A stretch of 64,000 nucleotides of DNA from JAICKM01 sp050998805 (GCA_050998805.1 JBPCPV010000037.1:17486-81485), one strand, 5' to 3'. Counted from the first letter of the stretch, positions 35,824 through 44,480 are shown. Translations and numbers: made by a program. The notes: generated by a model from the letters alone, not told the origin.

Positions 35824-36531
35824 ATGGATGAGCCTGGAGAAGCGCCGGAGTATATCCCGATCTCGTACTTGAACGCATATGCCTATTGCCCGCGCCGCTT
35901 CTACTACGAGTTCGCAATGGCGGAGATGGTGGTGAACGAGCATGTGCTGGAAGGCCAACAGCTGCACGAGCGGGTGGATACGCCGGGCAGCAGTAAGCGG
36001 GGAGATCGGGTGCAGATACGCCGGGTCTATCTTTGCGCGCCGGTGCTGAGGGTAGTCGGGTTCTGTGACCTGGTGGAGGCGGTTCCTAGTGCGGAGTGCG
36101 GAGTGCGGAGTGCGGAGTCGGAGGGAGTTGACGACCTGGCGGGCTTGGCGCGGGAGGGGCGGCTTTATCCAGTGGAGTATAAGAAGGGGAAGATAGGGCA
36201 GTGGGTGAACGACCATGTGCAGCTTTGCGCGCAGGCGATGGCGCTGGAGGAGGCACTGGGAGCGCCGCCGGGGAGTATCGGGCGCGGCTACGTTTTCTAC
36301 GTCGGCTCGGCTCGGCGGGATGAGGTGGCGCTCGACGCAGGGTTGCGCGAGCAGACGTTGGCGATGTTGGCCGAGGCACGGGAGGCGGCTGTGCTGCCGC
36401 ACCCTCCGCCGCCGATCACGAACAGGCGCAAGTGCCACGATTGTTCGTTGGAGCCGATCTGCCTGCCACGGGAGGTTCTCCACATGCGGAGTGCGGAGCG
36501 CGGAGTGCGGAATGAAGCGAGTACTGAGTGA
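35824..36531 (+). CDS. cas4: CRISPR adaptation exonuclease Cas4
   Basis: This 235-residue iron-sulphur exonuclease trims prespacers for Cas1-Cas2. The N-terminal Cys (AYCPRRFYYEF) and the C-terminal cluster CHDCSLEPIC give the four Fe-S ligands; PVEYKKGKIG is the nuclease motif with Glu and Lys. AGGAGG precedes ATG 35824. Two heptamer tracts interrupt it: 36088-36118 encodes SAECGVRSAE between conserved blocks, and 36485-36512 encodes the tail MRSAERGVRN. The reading frame stays open through both. Confidence 0.92.
   Translation: MDEPGEAPEYIPISYLNAYAYCPRRFYYEFAMAEMVVNEHVLEGQQLHERVDTPGSSKRGDRVQIRRVYLCAPVLRVVGFCDLVEAVPSAECGVRSAESEGVDDLAGLAREGRLYPVEYKKGKIGQWVNDHVQLCAQAMALEEALGAPPGSIGRGYVFYVGSARRDEVALDAGLREQTLAMLAEAREAAVLPHPPPPITNRRKCHDCSLEPICLPREVLHMRSAERGVRNEASTE
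36088..36118. repeat. Heptamer tandem repeat (AGTGCGG) inside cas4
   Basis: Four perfect copies of AGTGCGG plus AGT lie within cas4 and are translated as a Ser-Ala-Glu/Cys-Gly-Val-Arg repeat. The insertion is between the Cas4 motifs, so activity may be kept. Confidence 0.9.
36485..36512. repeat. Heptamer tandem repeat (TGCGGAG) at the 3' end of cas4
   Basis: Four near-perfect 7-base units encode most of the last residues of Cas4, after the final cluster Cys. It is the same heptamer family as at 36088-36118. Confidence 0.85.
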
Positions 36532-36560
36532 TGGGTTGGGTTGGATAGGGAGGGCGTGCT

Positions 36561-37682
36561 ATGGCTGTGTTGTATTTGAATGAGCAGCAGGCGTGGGTGG
36601 GACGCGAGGGGGAGTGCCTGGTAGTGCGTATCCCGGAACGGGACGCGGAGGGCAAGCCGACCAAGCAGACGCGGAAGAAGACGGTGCCGCTGCTAAAGGT
36701 GGAGGAGGTGATCGTACTTGGTGACATCACGCTGTCTACGCAGGCGCTGGCTGCTCTGCTGGAGGTGCCAGCTCCGGTGACGTATTTCACGCGGCATGGG
36801 CGCTACCTGGGCAGCCTGAACCCGGCTCTAAGCAAGAACAGCCTGTTGCGGCTGGCGCAGCACGCTGCACACGCGGACCCACATCGGCGGATCGGGTTGG
36901 CGCGCGGGTGCGTGCTTGGCAAGCTCCGCAACATGCGGACGGTGCTGATGCGCTATAACCGGGTGACGCCGGACCCGGTGATGGACGCAGCGTGCGAGAG
37001 TCTGAGGCGGTGCATCGGCGCGGCGCGGGACGCGCAACTCAAGCTGGTTGATGTGGCGATTGAGGAGAGTGAGGTGGACCGCGATCCGGAGCTGGAGCCG
37101 GGCGAGGCGGCGGGCGGGCGAATGCGCGGACTGGGGCCGCTGTTGGGCTGCGAGGGTGCGGCCAGCGCGGCATATTTCGGCGTGTTCGGGCGGCTGATCA
37201 AGTGCAACTGGGCGCACGGCTTCGAGCGCAGGGTGCGCCGCCCGCCGACCGACCCTGTGAACGCGATGCTGTCATACGGCTACACGATCCTCTCGGCGCA
37301 GATGACGAGTGCGGTGGCCGGAGTGGGCCTCGATCCGTACATCGGCTACCTCCATTCGTCGCGCTACGGCAAACCGGCACTAGCCCTGGACCTGCTGGAG
37401 GAGTTCAGGCCGCTGATCGTCGACTCGGTGGTGCTGGGGCTACTGAACAACCGGCAGGTGGGGCCGGAGGATTTCACGCCCGAGCTCAACAGCTACCGCA
37501 TGACCGACGCGGCCCGGCGGCGGTTTTTGGAGAAGTTCGAGGAGCGGATGCAGGAACCGATCAGCCACCCGTTGTTCGAGTACAAGGCTACATACCGGAG
37601 ATGCATCGAGTTGCAGGCGCGGTTGTTGGGCAAGTACCTGCTCGGGGAGGTCGAGGAGTATGTCCCGTTCACGGTGAGGTGA
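36561..37682 (+). CDS. cas1: CRISPR integrase Cas1
   Basis: This 373-residue protein inserts new spacers at the leader end of the array. The C-terminal helical domain shows the three metal ligands: Glu in LLGCEGAASAAYFGVF (about 197), His in DPYIGYLHSSRYGKPALALD (about 263) and the acidic residues of LDLLEEFRPLIVDSV (about 278). ATG 36561 has GGGAGGG upstream. It is slightly longer than the usual ~330 residues because of an internal stretch (about 170-190, DRDPELEPGEAAGG). Cas2 follows after two bases. Confidence 0.96.
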   Translation: MAVLYLNEQQAWVGREGECLVVRIPERDAEGKPTKQTRKKTVPLLKVEEVIVLGDITLSTQALAALLEVPAPVTYFTRHGRYLGSLNPALSKNSLLRLAQHAAHADPHRRIGLARGCVLGKLRNMRTVLMRYNRVTPDPVMDAACESLRRCIGAARDAQLKLVDVAIEESEVDRDPELEPGEAAGGRMRGLGPLLGCEGAASAAYFGVFGRLIKCNWAHGFERRVRRPPTDPVNAMLSYGYTILSAQMTSAVAGVGLDPYIGYLHSSRYGKPALALDLLEEFRPLIVDSVVLGLLNNRQVGPEDFTPELNSYRMTDAARRRFLEKFEERMQEPISHPLFEYKATYRRCIELQARLLGKYLLGEVEEYVPFTVR

Positions 37683-37684
37683 GC

Positions 37685-37999
37685 ATGCAGCAGGTGGAGC
37701 GCAAGATCCGGGGTGTGCGCGACAGCGGCTTTTATGTGGTGGCCTACGACATCCCCGACGACAAGCGGCGTACGAAGGTCCACAAGCTGCTGCGTGGCTT
37801 CGGACAGTGGACCGAGTATTCGCTATTCGAATGCTTTCTGACGAAGAAGGAGTTGCTCCAGATGCGTGAGCGGCTGGACCAGCATCTTGACGCGGAAACG
37901 GACCGCGTGCGGATCTACGCCCTGTGCGAAAACTGCCTCGGCCGGGTAGAGACCGTCGGCCTGCCGGACCCGCATGAAGAGACAAGCTATTTTGTATAG
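37685..37999 (+). CDS. cas2: CRISPR adaptation protein Cas2
   Basis: This 104-residue ferredoxin-fold protein bridges two Cas1 dimers. FYVVAYDIPDDKRRTKVHKLL (motif VAYDIPDDKRR) with the conserved Asp and SLFECFLTKKE are diagnostic. The open frame continues far upstream, but ATG 37685 lies two bases after the cas1 stop and GGTGAGGTGAG is in front of it. A terminator and then the CRISPR leader follow. Confidence 0.96.
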   Translation: MQQVERKIRGVRDSGFYVVAYDIPDDKRRTKVHKLLRGFGQWTEYSLFECFLTKKELLQMRERLDQHLDAETDRVRIYALCENCLGRVETVGLPDPHEETSYFV

Positions 38000-38004
38000 A
38001 AGGG

Positions 38005-38058
38005 ATGCGAGAGGCGGAGCTGTGGCGGGGCCAGGCACCGCTTCTCGCATTCTTTTTT
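38005..38058 (+). terminator. Rho-independent terminator after cas2
   Basis: A 13-bp stem with one G-U pair (38005-38017 with 38038-38050) and a 20-base loop is followed by TCTTTTTTG. It separates the cas4-cas1-cas2 transcript from the array. Confidence 0.8.
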
Positions 38059-38083
38059 GAGCGTGAACGAGGCCGAAGCGATG

Positions 38084-38112
38084 TTGACAAACTGCCAAAA
38101 CCGGAGTAAAAT
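38084..38112 (+). promoter_or_regulatory. CRISPR leader promoter
   Basis: A perfect TTGACA at 38084-38089 and TAAAAT at 38107-38112 are 17 bases apart, reading into the array. The predicted start is near 38119, leaving a leader transcript of about 65 bases before the first repeat at 38184. Confidence 0.85.
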
Positions 38113-38183
38113 GACCTATGGCCGCTACCCTCTCGCAACCGGCAGCCATCAGGCACGGACGCCATGCCTAGCAAATCCGGGGG

Positions 38184-41100
38184 GTTGCAACCTGAGCTAT
38201 CGCGTTTGAGCGATTGAAACGTGCCTGCCGGCGCTTGGTCCCCCCCGTCCGCAATCCGTTGCAACCTGAGCTATCGCGTTTGAGCGATTGAAACAGGGCG
38301 ACCTTCTTGACGCGGGCGGTCGGGGCGGTCTTGTTGCAACCTGAGCTATCGCGTTTGAGCGATTGAAACCAGCCTTCCTTCTCCAGGAAGGCTTTCGCAT
38401 CCTCTGTTGCAACCTGAGCTATCGCGTTTGAGCGATTGAAACCTCATCAGACACAACTCAGCACGAGCAGGAGGTTACGTTGCAACCTGAGCTATCGCGT
38501 TTGAGCGATTGAAACCCAGTCTCTCCGATGCCCACGAACTTATCGATGGCCTTGTTGCAACCTGAGCTATCGCGTTTGAGCGATTGAAACTACATGTGGG
38601 CCGATAGCCCTGCTCGAATGATTGCCGGCGTTGCAACCTGAGCTATCGCGTTTGAGCGATTGAAACAATCCTCTACTGCTCGGAAGTTGAGAAGCTATCC
38701 GAGTTGCAACCTGAGCTATCGCGTTTGAGCGATTGAAACCTGGGAAGAGGACGCGCTGCCGCAGACAGAGGTGCGTTGCAACCTGAGCTATCGCGTTTGA
38801 GCGATTGAAACTGCATAGCTATGCGATAGGCAATCCGTAAGGCACGTTGGTTGCAACCTGAGCTATCGCGTTTGAGCGATTGAAACACCTGAGAGACAAC
38901 CTGCCCATCACGGCAATCATCCAGGTTGCAACCTGAGCTATCGCGTTTGAGCGATTGAAACGAAATATATCCGCCCGGCTGTATTACAATATCCGCCGTT
39001 GCAACCTGAGCTATCGCGTTTGAGCGATTGAAACTCACCTGCTCGATGGCGTCTATGAACTCCTGTATCGGTTGCAACCTGAGCTATCGCGTTTGAGCGA
39101 TTGAAACCGGCTAGAGGAGACGACTAGTGCAATCCGCCTTCGTTGCAACCTGAGCTATCGCGTTTGAGCGATTGAAACGGAGCCGAGTTATCTGCCACTG
39201 GGGCCATAGTTTAAGTTGCAACCTGAGCTATCGCGTTTGAGCGATTGAAACCTTAACTATCATGGTACTGTTCCTCCCCTCAGACCGTTGCAACCTGAGC
39301 TATCGCGTTTGAGCGATTGAAACATCGACAGCCTCTCTTCGGTGCTGGAGGATACGGCTGTTGCAACCTGAGCTATCGCGTTTGAGCGATTGAAACCAGG
39401 ATAGACGCGCCCCGCTCGGTGATTGTCTTGCTGAGTTGCAACCTGAGCTATCGCGTTTGAGCGATTGAAACTAAGCCGTCGCCGTCTCAGTCCGGCTGAT
39501 CATCTCGCGTTGCAACCTGAGCTATCGCGTTTGAGCGATTGAAACATGGCATTCTTGACTTGCATTTTAATCCCCCTTGTGTGTTGCAACCTGAGCTATC
39601 GCGTTTGAGCGATTGAAACGTGCCTGCCGGCGACTGGTCCCCCCCCGTCCGCAATGTTGCAACCTGAGCTATCGCGTTTGAGCGATTGAAACTCATTTAT
39701 CAAGCCTCCATATTGCTTGGTTCAGTAAGTTGCAACCTGAGCTATCGCGTTTGAGCGATTGAAACGAGTACGTTCGCGGGCACGTGGGGCGTTGTGGGGA
39801 AGTTGCAACCTGAGCTATCGCGTTTGAGCGATTGAAACCTGCGCGAAACGATAGCGGTCGCGCGCCGCTTCGCCGTTGCAACCTGAGCTATCGCGTTTGA
39901 GCGATTGAAACAGCCGGAGATTGAGGTGTTGGATGCGGGCGTTTGGGTTGCAACCTGAGCTATCGCGTTTGAGCGATTGAAACAAGTTCCCAGCGGCCCG
40001 ATACGGGCACCACATACAGGGTTGCAACCTGAGCTATCGCGTTTGAGCGATTGAAACTAGTGGAGTCCAGCAGAGTGATCAGATCCATGTCAGTTGCAAC
40101 CTGAGCTATCGCGTTTGAGCGATTGAAACCGGAGATGAGCAGCGTGTCTCCGAGAACGTCGGCGTACCGTTGCAACCTGAGCTATCGCGTTTGAGCGATT
40201 GAAACTAGAGAGAGGTTGGAAGATGAGCGAGCACGATGAGCAGGTTGCAACCTGAGCTATCGCGTTTGAGCGATTGAAACGAGAGCCGGTGGGCGAATTG
40301 GTGGGTTTGGAACCAGTCGGTTGCAACCTGAGCTATCGCGTTTGAGCGATTGAAACTTCTAAGACTTTCTTTATGCGCGCCCGCGCGAGGAAGTTGCAAC
40401 CTGAGCTATCGCGTTTGAGCGATTGAAACAAGGCAAATGGCAGACACACAGAAGGGGCAGATTGCGTTGCAACCTGAGCTATCGCGTTTGAGCGATTGAA
40501 ACCGTAAGAGATCTTCCCATTGACCGATGTCCTGATCCTCGTTGCAACCTGAGCTATCGCGTTTGAGCGATTGAAACCATCTCGCCGCCACATTAGTCCA
40601 GCACATGTTGGAGTTGCAACCTGAGCTATCGCGTTTGAGCGATTGAAACTGGCCTGCCCGTTGGCGAAGCGGCGGGCGACGGGTTGCAACCTGAGCTATC
40701 GCGTTTGAGCGATTGAAACAAAGTCCCAGTGTCAAATGCCAAACGGTATTTGTAACGTTGCAACCTGAGCTATCGCGTTTGAGCGATTGAAACCCCCCGC
40801 CCCAGCCGCCTGTGGGGCCCGGGCTTGGTTGTAGCCTGCGCCATCGTATTTGATCGATTGAAACATGCCCAGCGCATTCTTCGTCCGCGTGCACAGCGCT
40901 GTTGCAACCTGAGCTATCGCGTTTGAGCGATTGAAACCACGGCTCATTCCCTCCCAGGCCAGCCCAGCCCATAGGTTGCAACCTGAGCTATCGCGTTTGA
41001 GCGATTGAAACCTCTATGGAGACCTGGCTGGTGTACAACTTGTTAGGTTGCAACCTGAGCTATCGCGTTTGAGCGATTGAAACAACGCAGACAACGCGCT

Positions 41101-42165
41101 GGCGATAGCGCGCAAGTATGGTTGCAACCTGAGCTATCGCGTTTGAGCGATTGAAACCAGACGTGATACCCGTTTCCGCAAGGTATCAACTCTCGTTGCA
41201 ACCTGAGCTATCGCGTTTGAGCGATTGAAACTCCATGTAGCGGGCGCATACCGTACCATACAGAGCGTGTTGCAACCTGAGCTATCGCGTTTGAGCGATT
41301 GAAACCGGCCCTTCCATCATCTGACCTCTATTTCTCAGTCTCTGGTTGCAACCTGAGCTATCGCGTTTGAGCGATTGAAACAAGGACGCCATCACGCGCG
41401 CAGTTCTGGGAACAGTGTTGCAACCTGAGCTATCGCGTTTGAGCGATTGAAACCGACTCTTCTTCCGTCCACCACCGCTCCCACCGAACGTTGCAACCTG
41501 AGCTATCGCGTTTGAGCGATTGAAACCTTGCTCGCGTCCCTGTTGGCCCTCGCATCGGCTATGTTGCAACCTGAGCTATCGCGTTTGAGCGATTGAAACC
41601 TCACAAAGCAGCATCCCACCCCTTTCGCCATAGCAGTTGCAACCTGAGCTATCGCGTTTGAGCGATTGAAACAGGTGCAGTCTTCGAGCTGGGCCTCGAG
41701 TGTGATGCGGTTGCAACCTGAGCTATCGCGTTTGAGCGATTGAAACTGGTAGGCTGGATATGGCCGTAGAGGTCTCTAGGTTGCAACCTGAGCTATCGCG
41801 TTTGAGCGATTGAAACCGTGATGGCATTCTTGACTTCCATTATCTTAATCTCCGTTGCAACCTGAGCTATCGCGTTTGAGCGATTGAAACTTCGACTGCC
41901 ACCATTGTTTAGAGTTCATTTTCGCGTCGTTGCAACCTGAGCTATCGCGTTTGAGCGATTGAAACCATAAGGCCCTGTCCGATCTATCAGGCAGTGGTGG
42001 TGGCGGTGGTTGCAACCTGCGCTATCGCGTTTGAGCGATTGAAACTCCGCAGGAGCGATCATGCTGCGGCCTCCTTACTGTGTTGCAACCTGAGCTATCG
42101 CGTTTGAGCGATTGAAACTATCAGCCTACAGCACCGGCTCAACTGCACCTATGAGTTGCAACCTG
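38184..42165 (+). CRISPR. CRISPR array, leader-side segment (repeats 1-54 and half of 55)
   Basis: The 37-base repeats begin GTTGCAACCTGAGC and end GAGCGATTGAAAC, with spacers of about 33-39 bases. A short hairpin (ATCGC / GCGAT around GTTTGA) and the last 8 bases ATTGAAAC predict Cas6 processing. I counted 54 full repeats from 38184 to 42118 plus the first 11 bases of repeat 55 (42155-42165), where the IS3 element enters. Repeat 37 (40828-40864) is degenerate, with 7 substitutions; repeat 53 (42009) has one. The leader is on the left, beside cas2, so the youngest spacers are at the left end. Confidence 0.98.
40828..40864 (+). CRISPR. Degenerate mid-array repeat (no. 37)
   Basis: This repeat differs from the consensus at 7 of 37 positions (5, 7, 12, 15, 20, 21, 27), yet it keeps GTTG at the start and CGATTGAAAC at the end. 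Both neighbours are perfect. Degenerate repeats normally mark the old end of an array, so this may be an ancient array boundary. Confidence 0.9.
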
Positions 42166-42196
42166 TGTACTGCGCCCCGATTCCTGGACACCAAAA

Positions 42197-43048
42197 TCAG
42201 CAATTTGTGGGACCTCCTTTCTGCTGAGCCTGTTGCTCGCGCCACTGGCACTCGAACTCGGCCGGCGTCAGATAGCCTAACGCCGAGTGGATCCGCTTGG
42301 TCTGGTAGACCAAGTCGAGGAACCGCCCGATTTGGGCTTTGGCGTCCGCGAAGTTCTCGAACTCCGTCAACTGCACGCATTCTTCCTTGATTGTGCGCAT
42401 CAGCCTCTCGGCATGTCCGTTCTCTCTCGGCTCCCCGACCGTTGCCATGCTGACTTGCGCCCCAGAGGCTTTGAGCAGTGTCACGTATCCGTACGAGGCG
42501 TACTGCACTCCTTGATCCGAGTGGTGGATGCTCGGCACTGCTTGCTGCAAGCCCCCCCTCAACGCACCAAGCGTCAGCTCGCCTTCCAAGCTCCGCCCGA
42601 GTTTCCAGCCACGGATGCCCCTCGTGAACACGTCCATTACCACAGCCAGATAGACGAACTCGCTGCGTACTCGCACGTATGTGATGTCGGCCACCCAGAT
42701 TTCGTCTGGTCTGCTCGCCAGCCTGCCGGCCACCAGGTTCGGGTAGCGCGGGAACGGGTGGTCACTGTTAGTAGTACGAACCCGCCGCACTCCCCGATCC
42801 CGCAGCAGGCCCATCTCGGCCATCAAGCGGCGCACCCGCTTGGTGTTGACGGATATGCCCTCTCTGCGCAGTTGAGCGCACAGGCGGCGATAGCCATAGG
42901 TCGGCCACTGCCCGCCAAGGCGCTCTAGCGCTGCCCGCAGAACTGCCTCGTCAGCACGCGGCGAGGCCGGCTGGTAGTAGAAGCTGCTACGCGCCAGGCC
43001 GAGCACGCTGCACACGGTACTCACCGGATAGCCCTCCACCAGGCTCAT
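42197..43048 (-). CDS. IS3-family transposase OrfB (DDE catalytic part)
   Basis: This 283-residue part begins MSLVEGYPVSTVCSVLGLAR and contains the HTH_21-like region and the rve integrase core. The DDE triad is visible: Asp in WVADITYVRV, Asp in HHSDQGVQY, and Glu in ENGHAERLMRTIKEE. It is probably made as an OrfAB fusion by a -1 frameshift at the A7 run (43096-43102) rather than from its own ATG, which overlaps the orfA stop. It appears intact. Confidence 0.95.
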   Translation of the reverse strand: MSLVEGYPVSTVCSVLGLARSSFYYQPASPRADEAVLRAALERLGGQWPTYGYRRLCAQLRREGISVNTKRVRRLMAEMGLLRDRGVRRVRTTNSDHPFPRYPNLVAGRLASRPDEIWVADITYVRVRSEFVYLAVVMDVFTRGIRGWKLGRSLEGELTLGALRGGLQQAVPSIHHSDQGVQYASYGYVTLLKASGAQVSMATVGEPRENGHAERLMRTIKEECVQLTEFENFADAKAQIGRFLDLVYQTKRIHSALGYLTPAEFECQWREQQAQQKGGPTNC

Positions 43049-43356
43049 CGCGAGGCACCGTTTCTGCTCGTCGGGGATGCCAGCCCCGTCAAGACTTTTT
43101 TTGAGATCTCGGCTTCGAGCGTGAGCCGCCCGACGAGCCGCTCGAGTTCAGCGATGCGGGCTGCTGCCAGCAGAAGTTGAGGGTCGGACTCGAAGATGCG
43201 AGAGGCTCCCGCGAGGAACTCGGCCTTCCAGAGGTAGAAGAGCGTTTCGCTCAGGGAATGGCGCCGACAGACCTCGGCGAGCGTGTTCTCTGCGGTGAGA
43301 ACAGATAGGACGACTTGAAACTTGAAATCGGCGCTGAACTTTCGGTAGTTGGACAT
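43045..43356 (-). CDS. IS3-family transposase OrfA (helix-turn-helix)
   Basis: This 103-residue protein starts at ATG 43356 (MSNYRKFSADFKFQVV) after GAGGAG. It has the HTH region TLAEVCRRHSLSETLFYLWKAEF and a leucine-zipper-like stretch LAAARIAELERLVGRLTLEAEI used for dimerisation. Near its end the codons Ser-Lys-Lys lie on the A7 slippery run. Confidence 0.93.
   Translation of the reverse strand: MSNYRKFSADFKFQVVLSVLTAENTLAEVCRRHSLSETLFYLWKAEFLAGASRIFESDPQLLLAAARIAELERLVGRLTLEAEISKKVLTGLASPTSRNGASR
43096..43102 (-). promoter_or_regulatory. A7 programmed -1 frameshift site
   Basis: Seven A residues followed by G on the minus strand, near the orfA end. Shifting back one base gives a continuous frame (SLDGAGIPDEQKRCLA) into OrfB, the usual way IS3 elements make the full transposase. 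Confidence 0.8.
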
Positions 43357-43425
43357 ACTTGTGCTCCTCTCTTGGACCATGATACACTATCCCTCATGGG
43401 TGTCCAGGATCAGGGGCGCACTTCA

Positions 43426-43966
43426 CTGAGCTATCGCGTTTGAGCGATTGAAACCCTTAGTACCAGCCCCTGCATAAACTCCGCGTCTTTGGTTGCAACC
43501 TGAGCTATCGCGTTTGAGCGATTGAAACATCCTCAGCCCGATAGGACTGCTTATTATCGCGGTGTTGCAACCTGAGCTATCGCGTTTGAGCGATTGAAAC
43601 CTTTCAAGATCCGTAGCGTGGATCGGTTTGGCAACCTCGTTGCAACCTGAGCTATCGCGTTTGAGCGATTGAAACCTTCGAGAGCGGCCACTAGGCGAGC
43701 GCGTAGTTCGGTTGCAACCTGAGCTATCGCGTTTGAGCGATTGAAACTATTCATGGGGGCCAAAACCACCGACTCTGCTTTGGTTGCAACCTGAGCTATC
43801 GCGTTTGAGCGATTGAAACGCTGCTACCTTGCGCCAGGGCCGCGCCGCTTGGCTGGGTTGCAACCTGAGCTATCGCGTTTGAGCGATTGAAACACTGCAC
43901 CCGCGACCTTAGCGTTGTTTCCTACCACGGTTGCAACCTGAGCTATCGCGTTTGAGCGATTGAAAC
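43426..43966 (+). CRISPR. CRISPR array, distal segment (rest of repeat 55 to repeat 62)
   Basis: After the IS, the remaining 26 bases of repeat 55 (with the CTG duplication) are followed by seven perfect repeats starting at 43492, 43564, 43639, 43711, 43783, 43857 and 43930. The last repeat is not degenerate and ends at 43966, directly against an integrase fragment. The whole array thus has 62 repeats and 61 spacers. Confidence 0.97.
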
Positions 43967-43969
43967 ATA

Positions 43970-44206
43970 GTTGACGGCCTACTGAAAAAGGCGGGGTTAG
44001 CACATATTCGGTACAATGACTTGCGGCATACTGCGGCTTCGCTGCTATTGGCACAGAATATTCATCCGCGTGTCGTTATGGAGATTCTGGGCCACTTTAG
44101 GATTTCCGTGACGATGGACACCTACTCGCACGTTGTCCCTGCGTTGAATAGAGATGCGGCGGATCGGATGAATGACCTATTAAAAAGCGAGGAAGAGGCG
44201 GTCTAG
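43970..44206 (+). pseudogene. Phage-type tyrosine integrase, C-terminal remnant
   Basis: The frame from 43970 to TAG 44206 encodes the C-terminal ~78 residues of a tyrosine recombinase: RYNDLRHTAASLLLAQNIHP (the HxxR box), VMEILGHFRISVTMDTYSHV (His and the catalytic Tyr) and a charged tail. The N-terminal two thirds are missing: the preceding base is the end of CRISPR repeat 62. It differs from the intact integrase at 47992-49029. Its 3' end lies 88 bases from tRNA-Phe, a typical distance for an integrase next to its attachment site, so it marks an older element. Confidence 0.88.
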
Positions 44207-44210
44207 AGGA

Positions 44211-44234
44211 TTTGGCTATATTTTTGGCTATATT
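44211..44234. repeat. 12-bp tandem direct repeat (TTTGGCTATATT)
   Basis: Two perfect adjacent copies lie just after the integrase remnant and before the terminator. They may be arm-type integrase sites of the older element or a trace of replication slippage. Confidence 0.7.
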
Positions 44235-44239
44235 GACGT

Positions 44240-44277
44240 AAAACAGTCCCGGAGCGCTAGCGCTCCGGGACTGTTTT
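44240..44277. terminator. Bidirectional terminator hairpin
   Basis: A perfect 38-base palindrome (19-bp arms, AAAACAGTCCC... to its complement) with AAAA on one side and TTTT on the other. It can end transcription from the integrase remnant rightward and from tRNA-Phe leftward. Confidence 0.85.
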
Positions 44278-44293
44278 GTGACTAACACTGGGG

Positions 44294-44366
44294 TGCTCAG
44301 GATCAGATTTGAACTGATGACCCTGCGATTTTCAGTCGCATGCTCTACCAACTGAGCTACCTGAGC
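44294..44366 (-). tRNA. trnF: tRNA-Phe (anticodon GAA)
   Basis: Read on the minus strand, the 73-base molecule folds as a normal cloverleaf: acceptor stem GCTCAGG with CCTGAGC, D stem GCTC/GAGC, anticodon stem TGCGA/TCGCA around loop CTGAAAA, and T stem ATCAG/CTGAT around TTCAAAT. CCA is not encoded. Its first 51 bases lie inside the 57-bp attachment repeat, so the 5' half and its promoter now come from the integrated element. Confidence 0.97.
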
Positions 44367-44372
44367 CTCTTA
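44316..44372. repeat. Attachment-site direct repeat, left (57 bp)
   Basis: This is identical over 57 bases to 49124-49180. It covers tRNA-Phe positions 1-51 and 6 bases upstream. Bases outside differ at once on both sides, so these are the limits of the shared core, formed by site-specific recombination of the tyrosine integrase. Confidence 0.95.
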
Positions 44373-44451
44373 ACTCCTCTTTGCAAGCGCGATTTGCCCC
44401 ATGCGGAGCCGGGTATTTTGATGCCGCCGCGTCCGAATCTCATGCGCTTTC

Positions 44452-44480
44452 ATTTTACCAGAGAGCTTGATGTGTGTCAA
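44452..44480 (-). promoter_or_regulatory. Element-borne promoter reading into tRNA-Phe
   Basis: On the minus strand TTGACA (44475-44480) and TAAAAT (44452-44457) are 17 bases apart. Transcription would start about 80 bases upstream of the tRNA. Because it lies to the right of the left attachment repeat, it belongs to the element. Confidence 0.75.

Larger units (their letters stand above)
42166..43425 (-). mobile_element. IS3-family insertion sequence inside CRISPR repeat 55
   Basis: This 1260-bp element has ends TGTACTGCGCCCC and, inverted, TGAAGTGCGCCCC, each running on to CCTGGACACC, so terminal inverted repeats span about 27 bp with a few mismatches and the TG...CA tips typical of IS3. 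A 3-bp target duplication CTG (42163-42165 and 43426-43428) flanks it. Removing the element and one CTG restores a perfect 37-base repeat. It holds orfA and orfB on the minus strand with an A7 frameshift site. Confidence 0.95.

Noticed and set aside
38060..38183. tracrRNA or anti-repeat in the leader
   Set aside because: No sequence complementary to the repeat is seen, and the cas genes are class 1.
38197..44054. Many minus-strand frames with repeated FNRSNAIAQVAT or FQSLKRDSSGCN peptides
   Set aside because: They are translations of the CRISPR repeats and spacers, not genes.
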